Source: Trichuris trichiura (Eukaryota > Nematoda > Enoplea > Trichinellida > Trichuridae). From it: a stretch of DNA of 64,000 nucleotides. The DNA is taken from NCBI GenBank assembly GCA_037903355.1, contig JBAJFE010000029.1, positions 558,001-622,000 of the forward strand, read 5' to 3'. Below are positions 1-12,120 of the stretch, one piece after another. The notes beneath the pieces are model-generated. The model was not told the DNA's origin. It worked only from the letters and a program-made list of their open reading frames with translations, and searched no databases. The first letter of the stretch is position 1; each line of letters starts with the position of its first letter. The position numbers and the translations under genes are program-made.

Positions 1-710
1 TTGCTTACGACCTTTTCAGATATTAGAATATTGATTAATTTTCTTGTATTAATAATTTTAGCAGCAGGACTTTTCCTTCCGTTAATAATTTGATCATTAA
101 TAGTATTGTTGGACCCATATGGTTAGAAGAATTGGAAAATGTAGTAAGCTTTATTCCTACTATCCATGCTGCATAAAATAATAACTCATGCCGCGCCAAT
201 GTTGCAACTTCCAATCGCAGTAAAAAGGTATTCAACAAGATGTGGCGACCTTCCTTCTGATACTGCAATTCTTCAGCAGCTAACGGCTGATTTGTTACCT
301 TAGTAATTCTCAGAGAAAACATGGAGAGTAGTTCTGCCGAAGTTCAGTTAGGCTGGAGAAAGCTAACTGCCAACTTTGCTTAGGTATTCTTCCTCTATTG
401 AATAATTTTTGACGTTTCCCGAAAAATCATCTACAGCGATTGCTGCTTGGAAGGTTTTGAAATGGTTCGTTTTAGAAGTTCAGTACTCTTCATTTTTACG
501 CCTCGTGACAGCAACTGTAGCACCTAATTAATCTGTCGGTTGGTTAGTGCAGCTTCAGCAATGGACATTAATAATTAAAACTTGTTTGAGAATGATACGA
601 TCAAACTGATACATTCCAAATGCAGCCACTTGCAGGAAAGGCTTTAAAAACTTTTCGTAACCAGTGGAAGCAGACGCTGATATTCTGAAAAAAAAGCTAA
701 AGTCGTTTAC
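1..710. other. Intron 2 of the edge transporter; no gene seen
   Basis: This stretch follows the splice donor that ends exon 2 of the leftmost transporter on the minus strand. In the two complete paralogues the next exon encodes a G-I-A segment followed by a P-x-Y motif, and it lies 268 and 541 bp after exon 2. No such exon is visible here on the minus strand, so the intron is longer than 710 bp or the gene is broken. A 95-codon minus ORF at 35-322 has no family resemblance that I can recognise. Confidence 0.5.
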
Positions 711-1538
711 CAATTGCAATGCCCAAAACCAGCCTGCCGGCCAGTAACGTGTATTTGTCATCGGCAGCTGCCATTATACACGTGCCCACCAAGAAAATTA
801 GACTAGAAGCGATGATAACTTTTTTTCGACCAAACCGTTCGTTGAACCATCCTGTGACCAATGCAGAAACGGCAGCAGCAGCCAAAGTCACGCTAACGAT
901 GAGCTGTAAAACAATAAAATGCTTTTGTGCTTAATGTTAGTCAAATCAAAGCATTGTCGGAACATGCAGTGAAGAAATGAAAAGCGAGTAATGGATTATA
1001 TTCAGCAGCGTTCGCCTGCATTTTGTTGAAGAGCAGCAGTTTTTCACTAGCTACAATCTATTACTGATCGCTCTGTATGAAAGAAACCGTTGTATTTCCC
1101 AATTCCCAAGCTGATCTAGCCCGCTCTCACAAGCCTATGATTACGCGTAAATATTAGTACTTAGCCGAACCGCTAAGCTCAGTCATCCCTATACATGCAT
1201 CTTCATCTCTTATCAAAAGTAGAAGCTGCGGTAGTGACTAATGAAGTATTAATGGTAGTATATTAGGGTATGATAAAGGGTATCATTAATAGTGTACCAT
1301 TTCAACGTTAATAAAAAGACATTATATGAACACATGTCATTACCTCCTGCAACTGATTGCTGAGGTTATACTTGAAGCGCAGAATCAGCATTGCTCCAGA
1401 TATTATTGCCATGTGATAGCCAATGGGGAATCCGCTGATAACGGCAATAGCAGTCATCATAATCATATAAGCTGTCGCCTTAGTAGGTTTCATTTCTCTA
1501 GCCATTTTTCGCAGCTGTGAATCAGAAGGTAGAAGCAT
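711..1538 (-). CDS. SLC2A13-like: SLC2A13-like proton/myo-inositol transporter, copy A (exons 1-2, runs off the left edge)
   Basis: Sugar-porter (MFS) membrane protein, by homology a proton-coupled myo-inositol symporter of the plasma membrane. Exon 1 is 1344-1538 and ends in phase 0 at the donor GAG|gtaatg. Exon 2 is 711-903, after an acceptor cag and ending in phase 1 at G|gtaaac. Exon 1 encodes a 31-residue N-terminus and TM1 (GFPIGYHMAIISGAMLIL, the family G-F-x-x-G-Y-D region with H for D). Exon 2 (193 bp, the same length as in both paralogues) encodes TM2, the loop motif FGRKK and TM3, ending in GRLVLGIAIG. No stop codon or frameshift is seen. The remaining exons must lie beyond base 1, or the gene is a 5' fragment. 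The start is the first ATG of the open exon, which gives an exon 1 of 195 bp, as in copy C. Confidence 0.8.
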
Positions 1539-2799
1539 CCATTTGCTGTGTCACCCAGAACTGAAGATTTGGTGGCTTGTTTTAGCTAGTCAACGTAGAA
1601 GCCGTCGAACATCCTAAGGATATGAAAACTATTAATAATTCAGTGGCTGCGAGGGTTAAAGATTTACTGCGATACATGAATGTTTTACTGATTCCGGAAG
1701 AAAATAAGAAGTGCTACAATTGTTGAAGGCTGAATAGCATGCAGTAATATTATTCTTAGTCTGATTTCGTCAAGAAGCAATACTGAGGAGGTAACTCTTC
1801 CATCAGCCATTTCTTGATTCGGTGACTGTGAAGCAGAATTCAGACGGCTTGCGATTAGCCAAAGACGCCCTTCGTGACTTATCTAATCTTCTTTGCCAGT
1901 AAGGCAATTTAGATGCGGCTAACAGATTCGTGCTTCCCATGCAAAAGAACGGTTAGCTTTTGCACACTATATTATCGTCACTCAATTTCTATGCCTGCTT
2001 ACAAGAATAACTAATTTATTTAAAGTCAGATTAGGGGACTTAGCTTTGATCAACTTCTTCCCTTTCTTAGGGACTCCGTAAGTGATAAACAGTACCTTGT
2101 AGCGGGTGCGCGGCATAGATCTTCTTCATTTATTGCAAATCTAACCATCTTAACTGTCCTGAAACCTTTATGAAGCTTTCGGGATATAGGCAGTTCCATC
2201 TACAGACTGTCTCACTTTAATGATTGATATAATGAGGGCGGCAAGGTTTCGTGCTGCAAAGTCATTATCAATATAATTTCACTGGCGCATGCGCTTGCTT
2301 CGTCTCAACCATAAGCAAGGCTAATAGCAGTTCAAGACTGATACAGCTTAATTATTGATTACGGAATAGTTTGCGAGTGGTCCTTACCTAATTTTACGAA
2401 ACCTATCAATGATAAAACAGTTTTACAGATATTATTATACACGTAGTATTGAGCTTATTTTATCCTACAGAGTTTATGTCAAAAAGCAATTAGGCCGTTC
2501 AGCTTAAAATTGAGCACATTATTCCCATCTGTGGAGAAGCTCATATCCATAAGAAAATAAACAGAATAATCTTGGACGAATTGCCCAGCGAAAGCTGTGA
2601 TCATAAAAAAATGTTACGCCATCAAATAAATACCTTAATACAATTAACAAAAGTATAGAATGCTGAACTTACAAAACGAAATCACGTTCAATTCGCTGTA
2701 CCTTGTCCAGTGTATGAACCTGAGCTTTATTTCATTTGGGTTAATGTTTTTGGCCTCAGGTGTACAGTTAACCCCAGCGATTGATCTTTTCATTTTAGT

Positions 2800-3430
2800 A
2801 GCATTAGCATAACGGGCAATTTCGAATGAATGAATGAATAATTAAGCCCATGATGAAGTACCGCATTTGCGCGCAGCGGGCTTCTGGAACTAGTTTGATT
2901 GGTCAATGGTAAGTTAGAAACTAATAATGCACTGATTTTATAATTTAAATATCCCCTTTTGAAAATGAATGTATAAAAAGTCATATATTTATCCCGTCGT
3001 TAAATATTTATACGTCCTTATAACAAATAAATGGCTATATATGAAGTAAAAAGTTCGTCTTAAATCTACTCAGACTGAACATATGGCTCATGACGGCAGC
3101 AGTAGTGATTGACTGTTAAGTTAAACCTTCGTGCGGAACTGTGCTTTTAAAAATTGAAAATTTAGCTCCATTTAAAGACTGTGAAGATTCTCTATATAGT
3201 AAGATTGCAACTAGTTCATACGTTGTAAAGCTTTCACTGATGAAGCTTTCAGAACATGGATAGTCCCGCCTTCAGCGACTACCTAATTTTTAATGGTTAA
3301 CACAATAAAAAATTGCAAGATAGTCTGCGTGGTAGTCATAACTTCACTGGTATTAGCATAACGGGCAAATTGGAATGAATTTTTGCCATTACGTTTGCGC
3401 TGAAGACTGGAATAACAGTTTCCGTAAAAC
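2800..3430. repeat. Two diverged copies of a short interspersed repeat
   Basis: The 17-mer ATTAGCATAACGGGCAA occurs at 2803-2819 and again at 3352-3368. Each is followed by a similar GAATGAAT segment and, some 30-80 bases later, a TTTGCGC segment. In the second copy this runs into CTGAAGACTGGAATAACAG, loosely resembling the core motif of the palindromic elements described below. No ends or target duplications could be defined. Confidence 0.4.
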
Positions 3431-6292
3431 TTCGCTGAATAGAGGTTTTCTCAACCTGAACATTCTGTACTTCAATTATGCAACTTCAGTGGCTTGACCC
3501 AAACTATGTTGACAAGTTTAGAGTTTCAGAAAAAGCAACGTTTCCTACCTGCTTAAAATCAGTTAATATTTATTCCTTCTTGACGGTTTGCCCACAGTGG
3601 AAGGCGTGTAACTTGGATCAGTTATTCAGCCGACTATAGCAGAGTGAGGCAAAAGATGCGGTTCACATTGCCGTAGAAGTTTGGTAAATAAGCTCCTATT
3701 ACGTCTAAAAGACAATAGGAAGTTCTATTTGCAGCGGCCTAATTATTCCATTTCCAATCGAAATTCGAATACGCGCTGATCAATAAACCTGTTGCTTCAT
3801 TTCTGAAAGCATTAATAAAACAGTAGTTGTTAGTCTAATCAAGACATTATAGAAACCATTGAGATTGCAGTTCTTATCCATGCTATATTTCGCTACATAT
3901 GACCTAGAAAACTATCATATGTAACTCTTGATTTAAAACTGTTAACGAATACATGCATCCCAGTGGTACAGATGTGGTATGATTTTTAAATAAATTCACC
4001 TCTTCAGGAATTCATGCTGCCTGTTTAGATGGATATATTGTAACTCGCAGTATTTTTCGTAAGGAGTATAGATGTATCCCGTCGTTCAGCCGATCGCGTC
4101 TGTAACCTGCTCAAGAGATGTTGAATTTCAACAGAGTCCAATATTGTGACTTCTTTAATAATGTAAATGCCAAGGTTGGCGCTTTGAGCAACCAGCTTTG
4201 GTTCGTAACGTAGAAATGGGACAATGCTTGGCAAAAAACTCCAAACGTCATGATACGATTGTTAGAATGGTCCTGTTTTGTAAAAATAAAAACTTTAGCG
4301 ACAGTTTAATAGCAACTCCTTAACTTGTATTGCACTGTCGTAGCTATTAAGCTGTACAACCATTCACTGCTGCAGCTCATTAGCGCTGAAGTTCAAACAG
4401 CAGAAAGAATTTGCGTCAGTAATAGATGGAGGCATTCAAGAAAGAGAATAGTTAAACAGCCAATGTGCATATTAATAGTGTCTCACCAACAACGCTATGC
4501 TGAACTTTTTTTGTTATTGATGTTTTATGCTTCATTAACTTTCTGGCTAGCAAATTCTTAACCACTGCCGCTTCTCGCCAGAGGCAAAAGTTGTGAAAAC
4601 GACATTAAAATAAACCAGTGTGGAACAAAACTCACAAGCGCGTCATCCCGTGTTGCCTTCATTTTAATAGTTTGCTTTCAATTTTAGTCTTCAATCGCAA
4701 GCATTCATTAAGTTACCTGTCTTATCATGTTCACGTTAGAACGCCTGTTCAAAAAGCTTCGCAAAATTTAATTTCTTGGCTTGCTTGTTGGCCTTACCCA
4801 TCGCAATCTATTGAAGAAAGGTTGTTTTCAACCATATTTTTACTGCGGCTATCCGTTTTGGCGAAAAGAAGTGAATCTGTGCTAGACCTGATTCTCCAGT
4901 AAGGTGGAAGTTCATCTACGTTGACCGAGGCCTGTACGTTGTCGTACATTCGAATGTTAATTGGAACAAACCCAGTTGTGCGAACATGAAGCTCTACTAA
5001 CGCATTCAAAATAATCGAAAATGGCGTTATGTGTTGCTAGCTTGTGGAGTAACTAACTAGGCATGGACAGTAAAGTTATTTTGACCAGCGGCAATCAAAT
5101 CAAACTTAACCGTAACTACTAAATTTAGCCTGCGTAATTCAGTCTGCTCAACAGCCTTAGTACGCTGAAATTTTTTGGCCTTTGGATTTTTGAATCGTTA
5201 AACTATTGGATAAACACAGGTACGTTGCTTCGTATAAATGTTAATAATTAACGTGTGTTCAGCCAGTCCTAATTCCTAGGCGACGAACATTTTGAACACG
5301 TGATTATTTAACTAAAGAAACATAAAAATTGTGCACTCATTACGGAAACTTCTTTTCAAAGAAACCGCGCTTTGTAATTTTTCTTTGTAAAGGGAGCAAA
5401 AAATTAACATGACCTATCAGACTAAACTGGTTAAACAGGTATTCAAGATGCTGTGCGACAATCAGACATCAGGAAAAGCGCCGTAGAACTGATAATCTTA
5501 TTACAGAAGAATAACAACGCTACGTGCGTTTATATTAGCCTTACATGAGTAGAGTAGTAAAGTTGCTTCATCTACCAGAAAGCTTATGCTCAGCGTGTTA
5601 CAGTCTTCTAATATTTCTTCTTGCTTAAATTACAGTGAAGTTACTCTAGTGGCATCTTGTTCTCTGGCGGTCAGTTCTGACATTGGTAAACGAACAAGTA
5701 ACGTAAGAAAGACGTTCATAGAGAAATTCGTAATATCTATATGGATCCGGGACAAGCTCGCTAATGCATTGGTTATTAGTTACTGTCACTTTGAATTCGC
5801 AAATTTACTATTTCCGCATCTTCTTTCACCGTAAGACGCGCGCACACAATTACTGTGTAATATTCAAAAAATTAATATATTAATACCAATTATCCTCCAC
5901 GTATGATTTTTGTGTTACCCTCAGTGGCTGACGACCTTTTTGATATGACAACTCAGATGATGCGCCTATAAGATCTGCCCAGTTTCCAAGAATAGCACTG
6001 CGTTGGTGGGAGAAAAATGAAGTTATTGAACTATGACGCAACGCTGTTTTTTGTTGACTGAGTAAAATCTATTGCTAACAGCCTACTCAAATGGCGATGT
6101 CACGCTATTCATGCTTGTCAGAACGAATTAGACTGCCTGTTTTTCTCTTTCGAACAAGTGTTCTGTTAATATAAAGGCTACAAAATTAATTTTCCTTAAA
6201 AGACGCAAAAAGTTCTGAGGTATAAGTGATATTGATTACTTTGTTTCTATTTGCGAGCCACTGCGTCACTATTATTACTGGCAGTAGAAAAT

Positions 6293-6633
6293 TAGTCTTC
6301 TGGTTCACTGGTTTGGCCTGTTTGATGTATCTGTAAATAAACTTCAAAGTGCCCTACCAACGAATGGATGAGCAAATTGTTAGAGAAAGTACAGAACAAT
6401 TCGAATACCGTACGTTTCGGAACTGCTCTTGTTCCGTCGTCAGCAGTGTGAGGGAGAAGTCTGAAACGTACAGTATTGGAATTGTTCTGTATTTTCCCTA
6501 ACAATTTGCTCATCCATTCGTTGGTAGGGCACTTTGAAGTTTATTTACAGATACATCAAACAGGCCAAACCCGTGAACCAAAAGACCAACTATGAAACTA
6601 CCTAAGTCTGTTAAAAGACACCCCTTCTTTCGA
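6293..6633 (+). mobile_element. Palindromic Penelope-like fragment E1 (family 1)
   Basis: A 341-bp element flanked by an exact 13-bp duplication, GGCAGTAGAAAAT, at 6280-6292 and 6634-6646. Two inverted arms of about 120 bp surround an asymmetric centre. The arms include the family-1 segment CCTACCAACGAATGGATGAGC. A tail of about 45 bp, with CTACCTAAGTCTGTTAAAAG, is present on the right side only. The centre holds a hammerhead-like motif on the minus strand. Inverted truncated copies, a one-sided tail and target duplications of this kind suggest target-primed insertion of a Penelope-like element. There is no coding sequence. Confidence 0.75.
6414..6443 (-). other. Hammerhead-like core motif in E1
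   Basis: On the minus strand the order is CTGACGA, one C, GGAAC, a 7-nt loop AAGAGCA, GTTCC, then GAAAC. The invariant hammerhead residues CUGANGA and GAAA are all present, with a perfect 5-bp stem II. A single unpaired C precedes the stem, unlike the textbook motif. Stems I and III and a UH cleavage site could not be assigned, so activity is unproven. Confidence 0.6.
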
Positions 6634-9600
6634 GGCAGTAGAAAATGGTATTATCAAAGGAAGCGATTCTAAAATTTTTGCAATCTATTTTAAGCTTCAA
6701 TCAGAGCGCCAATGAGAACGCGATGGGATAACACTTTTTACTTATTAATACCAACTTGGAAAGCACAACATTTGAGTTAAACGGAAGCATATCCCCCACG
6801 CTGCAGCCGCAAGAACACTAAATACCGAAATTTAAAAGTTGAAAGTTTATTTTATCGAACAATTTCAACAAAGGTACTTCCATGAAGTGAATCAGACCAA
6901 CTGACAAAATGTTCTTAATGGTAGTGTTTCCTTTGAAACGACAGTGCGGATTAAACTCAATTGAAAAAGTTAAATTATTCTAATAAAAAAATATTCAATA
7001 CGGCAACTGCTGTAATCCAAACTGCACTGAATGGAAACAGACCCATAACAAGTTTCTCTTGTAAGGCAGAGCGGATTGCAATCACGCAGCAGCTAGAGTT
7101 TTTCAATCTTATCTCTTAGTCACCCCACCATTATAGTGTTTGCCAACCGTGTTGTTTCACCTGCACCTGTGTCAAAGCGCAGACGTAAAGCTTATATTCT
7201 GGCTAAAGCTTAGGGAAGGGCAGAATGCGCAGGTCAGCAAGGTAGGATGGTCAGCATGATTGACAGAAATGAATTTGCATTTTTGCAGCTGCTTGTAGCT
7301 AAGGAATTCTATCGATGCTTTTCAAAAGCTTAAGCACATAAGTCAGAAGGTTTACGCAGCTATAAGAAATCTGCTGCCGTTGTTCATATCGCAGAACAAT
7401 GCAGCTGCTTGCATAAGTAGTACACGAGAAAGCCAGCTTTTTAATCCCATTACTTAGGCAAGAAGATTGATGCCACCGTGGGACTATGTTCCTGTATCAG
7501 AAACGATTGGGATTACATCTGAGAAAGCAAGCTGAACTACTCAACGTAAATTATGTTGTCACATTTCAATTGATAAATGGAAGAGCGGAGTGAACAATAG
7601 AACATGGAAAATGAGGTTTGACACGTTGCCTACGCGTTCATGCATGGCCAATGCGCTTATAAATCTTTTTGATATTCTTTTGCATTGATGAAGGCCAAAC
7701 AAACAACAGCGCTTCCTGCCAATATGAATAAAGTGTTTCATAAATAATAAGACAATCTGAATGAAAGAAGTAATCACCGAGCGAATAGAAGGGCAGCGTT
7801 GACATTCGTGGCAGATGTTAATGGAACGATTAACTCGACTGTTATATGATCAAAGAAGACACCTCATGTCTTAGTCGCTGTGGTAAGCCACAACACAGTA
7901 GGGCAAAGTACGACGAAAGTTCATGACGAAACCAGCTTTACTTCATGCGCAGCATTCACCCAAGCCCTACTTCCACACCTTACACCGTCTCTGATATTGA
8001 AGTCAGCTACGAGGCGCTCCTGCCCATCAGGGTTACAGAACTGGCACGATACAATGCCTGACGGTCACGATGAAGGCAGTCGTTTTGTAAAATTTAAAAA
8101 GCATAGTTTAGTATCCTGCCAAAGGAGGCCTTTTAAAATTACACCTAACGAATAACGTGTTTTAAAGAATAGGCGCAAAGCTTGGCGGTTATAAAGATGG
8201 CATGCTTATTTTACGTAAGAAATACCACCGAGAAAGGTTACGATCGCTTTATCGAAAGTAGTCTCGTTGGCGGTTCTTTTCAATGATGCTTTCGTGTGTC
8301 CTAGTAAGTCTGATTAATCGGATCGGCCGTTATTTATTTAAAGTGCATGATGTGCCGAAGAACGCGGCTAGGAATTTTTAAGGCAGAACAATCTGTTCAA
8401 CTAGTCGACTTGGAAGAGGACAATGGGATTCAATATTTACCAAGCTGGCAACGTTAGCGACGCGTTAATGACGATGCGATTCTGCCAGCAGAATAACAGT
8501 GCATTTGTCGGGAGCATTTCCGTAAAAACAATGGAAGGAAGAAAAGAATTAAGGTCAACCAACGGCGCTTCGAACCTTTTCTACAGCGTTGCAAAGGCTA
8601 TGAGACATCAATGCCAAAATATTCCCATATTTGAAATGTATTCCTTTTCAGCTGCTTTAAGTAATAAGGAGCCGCAACGAAACTGTTTATGACTCTTTTC
8701 CAATCCATTGGGGACTTCACCCAGCTCTGGTTTTTCAACCACTGATCATCTGCGGTAGTCCAATTTGGAAAAAATTAATCTCTTCGTACATTCAGCAGTT
8801 GGGCCTATTCGGATTGAGCCTACGCTAAGTTTTTACTGTTCATCTTCTCATCCGTTGGACGCCTCGACTAGTTCAGATTTCGACTGGTGTGGTATATTGT
8901 GGCTTATGCGTGATTTTCAGGGAACGACGATTCAGTAAAACGAAAAATTCAGCAAAAGGACTGCTAAGCCAATGGAAAATGTTGAAATGCAGCCGCACTA
9001 GACGGTGCTAGCAAATGGACTTTGGCAAAACAAACACGTTGTCCACTGTATGAGAGGACAGAAAGAAAATCTACGAGTATTAAAATTCTGAAAATCAGAT
9101 GTTTATTGAATTATGAATTGAAGCGATCTTTGTGATCGACAAAACTCACAAAAGCTACTTAGAGGCCTTAGCGAAATGTTATGACTTCTGTCACTGCTTA
9201 ACTAATACACGTTAATGCAATGGCTCTTCAAGAAATTCCCATTCAGTGCTCCTAAGGTTACCGCCGCTTTAGTTATTCGTGACTGGCATGCTTCTCGCCA
9301 GCATCCAGCTGCGCTAGAGCAAAACTATGCACCGTCTATTCCATAGACCACCAAAGCTGCTATTATACGTAAATTATTCAAGCAATGAAAGCTGCGCTTT
9401 TTTAGAAAAGACATTTTAAAACGAGCGCTACCTTTAATTCATCCAAAGAATTTAAATAGTACACTTTCAATAGCGCGTTTATTTAATTCCACACTAGGGA
9501 AAGTAAGCCATGAAAACTGCTGCATAACATTCGCCAGTGCTGTGAAACCACAAAAATTCCGCCAATTAAGCAACTTACCTTACAACTATGCTCGTGATGC

Positions 9601-12073
9601 TGGAAGATTATTGATGGTTGTCAGTGTTTGTTTTATCAGCTATTCATACGTACCAATGAGTAAAAGTTTGCTTCCTTTCAACATAAACTTTATGACTCAT
9701 CACAGCGCGTGAAATTACATGGGGAATCTATTCAAGCAAGTAACGTGCAACTTCGCTTGCACTACAAAAAGCATCAACATTTTAAAAGCAAATCAGAGTT
9801 CGTGCGGATTGGTCGGATCCCAATGGCATTAAGTTCTCAAAGAATGATTGATTTCGCCTGCTTATGTCCAACTGTAGGGCGTATGGGTTGTTGTTACTCT
9901 CACTGTCCAGGCGGTCATGAACGTTTTTCTTCCGTAACACGAAAACGCCTATCAGAAAAATAAGGAACTTTTGTTTAGAAAAAACTTGACAGGCTACTCT
10001 CTATCGCTGAAGTTTGTTGCTGTGAAGAAGTTACTGCATTTAGAATCCTTCTGCACTGCAGGCAGTCCATACTCTTGATATGAGCAACTTATTTCACACG
10101 AGCGCGCGAGCATTTAATTAGCGTGATCATTACCTGCAGACTAAGAGAATATAAAATGTATATCATTCAATGTGTAAAACCCCCTAAGATGGTCAGACTT
10201 TTTTGAGGAAATGCAGTCAGTCTTAAAAAAGATTTTTAAAACTGCCGTTCATAAAATGAAACATTGGGGCTTGTATTCGCTTGCTTCGAACTGTCTGTCT
10301 GCAAGGCGCTGCTTTACTAACTAAATATTGCAATCATGTAGTTGCTTTGACATACTCGCTTTTGACAGCTGACAGGCCTTCGCTGTGCGCACTGAAAAGT
10401 TCTACTCAGCAATGTAGCAAACCATTCTATCAAGCTGATCTGAAATTTTTGTGTTTTATTTCTTCTCCGTTGCTATTGCTACTAATGGAAAATGAAAATA
10501 CTCTCATAAAAAATAAGAGAAGCTATCAGTTATGAAAAAATCGAAGGTCACACACAGGGTAACGATATTGTAGTCAGTTATGACCATGACAGTTTACATA
10601 TAAGCATTATGATGGCCAACAAGTATAACACTATGGAGGAGCTAACAATTGCAGTTAGGTTTTCTTTAAAAGAATAAACCCAATCACTGAAAGATTTTGG
10701 GACGAAGAATGTGCTCTAAATATGCTATTCCAAAAAGGGGATGGAATGTGGGAAGATCTTGCCGTTATTGCTATGATGACTCGTCTGATCCCTTCATCCT
10801 CACTGAGACGAGCAAAGACAACGTTTTACTTGCACTTTTTAACAACTTGCACTTTAGTAAAAATTTCCTAATTAAGAGGAACGAAACATTAGACTGACTG
10901 TTCTTTTGTCAGGTTATTTATCATTTTTTCAGATAGTCTAAGGACAGAAGTATGCAGGGAACCTACCTGTTCAATCTGCCCAATTTATCGCGTCTCGCAA
11001 ACATTACTACTCCATTGTAGAAACAGTAATCTACCATAGACTGATGGGAAAATTGGCATTTTTGAACTGAGCGTTACGTGCGCAAGAACAACGCCTAAGG
11101 AAAGTAAATAACCAAAAGGGGCTTATTGATTTCACTGTCTAACAATGGATATGCCAGCAAAGAAATTCCAGAAGAGAGAGTGCATCAAATAAGGCCTGAC
11201 ATATTCTTCTTACTGCATAGTTTAGAGAGATCTGTCAACGCCAGAACTTTTTCAGAGAATTAATCTGAGATCATTGATAAAAAGAGACAAAGTCTGACTC
11301 CTTTTCCTGCATTATACATCAAACTAAGCGCATCTGCTCCACTTCTAATATTGTCGAGACTAGGAAGAGCATTTTAGGGCATCTATAGATTAAACAGATA
11401 TTTTATTAATTGTAACACCAAAGGGGAAGGTGCCAACTCTGAACACTACATGAACAAGTTGGCGCGGTCAACCGTAGGCGATTATTCATCGTAGAGCCAT
11501 CATATAGCAAAGGAAGTTACTGCCTCTGAACATGCACGACAGCGCTCCACGCCTTGCAGTGTCGAGACACTTTTATCCGGTTTTTTTAATTAACACTGAT
11601 AAATGTTTGTCGGTTTGTTGGTTGGCACCTGTTATCAGTGAAAATTAACGATGAAAGAAATTGCACGCAATCAGTGACGATAGGCTATTTCAAGCAGAGA
11701 ATGAAGCTATGCCAGTTTTTCTCTAACCAATTTACTGATTTATTAATGCCGTAAATGGTTCAACTTCTTCAATCGATTGTGCATATAAAGGTTATTTAAA
11801 ACAACCATGTTTTTATATTGCTGCTATTAAGACTTTCTTTTGGATTAAATTGCAATGGAATACTGATGGAACAAACTGGCCAGTGCTAAAAGACAAATGC
11901 AAGTAAAAAGCTAGAAAAATCATGTTGTCCAAGTAAAGCGCGGTTTGTTCCTAAGTGCTACCATTTTTTTTTAACAAAAATGGCCAATATTGTGTTTGAG
12001 CCTAATGTCAACTTGAGCATTCAAAATAAACTGCTATTTGTTGCAATTCACCACCTAGTGCTGGAAGAACCCA

Positions 12074-12079
12074 TTTATT
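12074..12079 (-). promoter_or_regulatory. Poly(A) signal AATAAA of transporter copy B
   Basis: AATAAA on the minus strand, about 42 bases past the stop codon at 12121-12123. This fits the distance expected of a polyadenylation signal and supports the chosen 3' end. Confidence 0.5.
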
Positions 12080-12120
12080 TGAATCTTACGTATGTTCATA
12101 ATTTGCACACGTGAACTTCG

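Larger units (their letters stand above)
1539..12073. other. Intergenic, gene-poor, between transporter copies A and B
   Basis: About 10.5 kb with no recognisable gene. It contains a palindromic retroelement (6293-6633) and a pair of related repeats (about 2800 and 3350). The many 60-90 codon ORFs, for example on the plus strand at 8423-8692 and 9709-9963 and on the minus strand at 4794-5009, show no recognised domains and have no supporting exon neighbours. I treat them as chance ORFs or unrecognised decayed repeats. Confidence 0.5.

Noticed and set aside
6293..6633. Family-1 and family-2 elements as foldback or MITE DNA transposons
   Set aside because: Duplication lengths vary from 10 to 15 bp, the tail is on one side only and single-arm copies exist, all unlike cut-and-paste elements; kept only as the main alternative.
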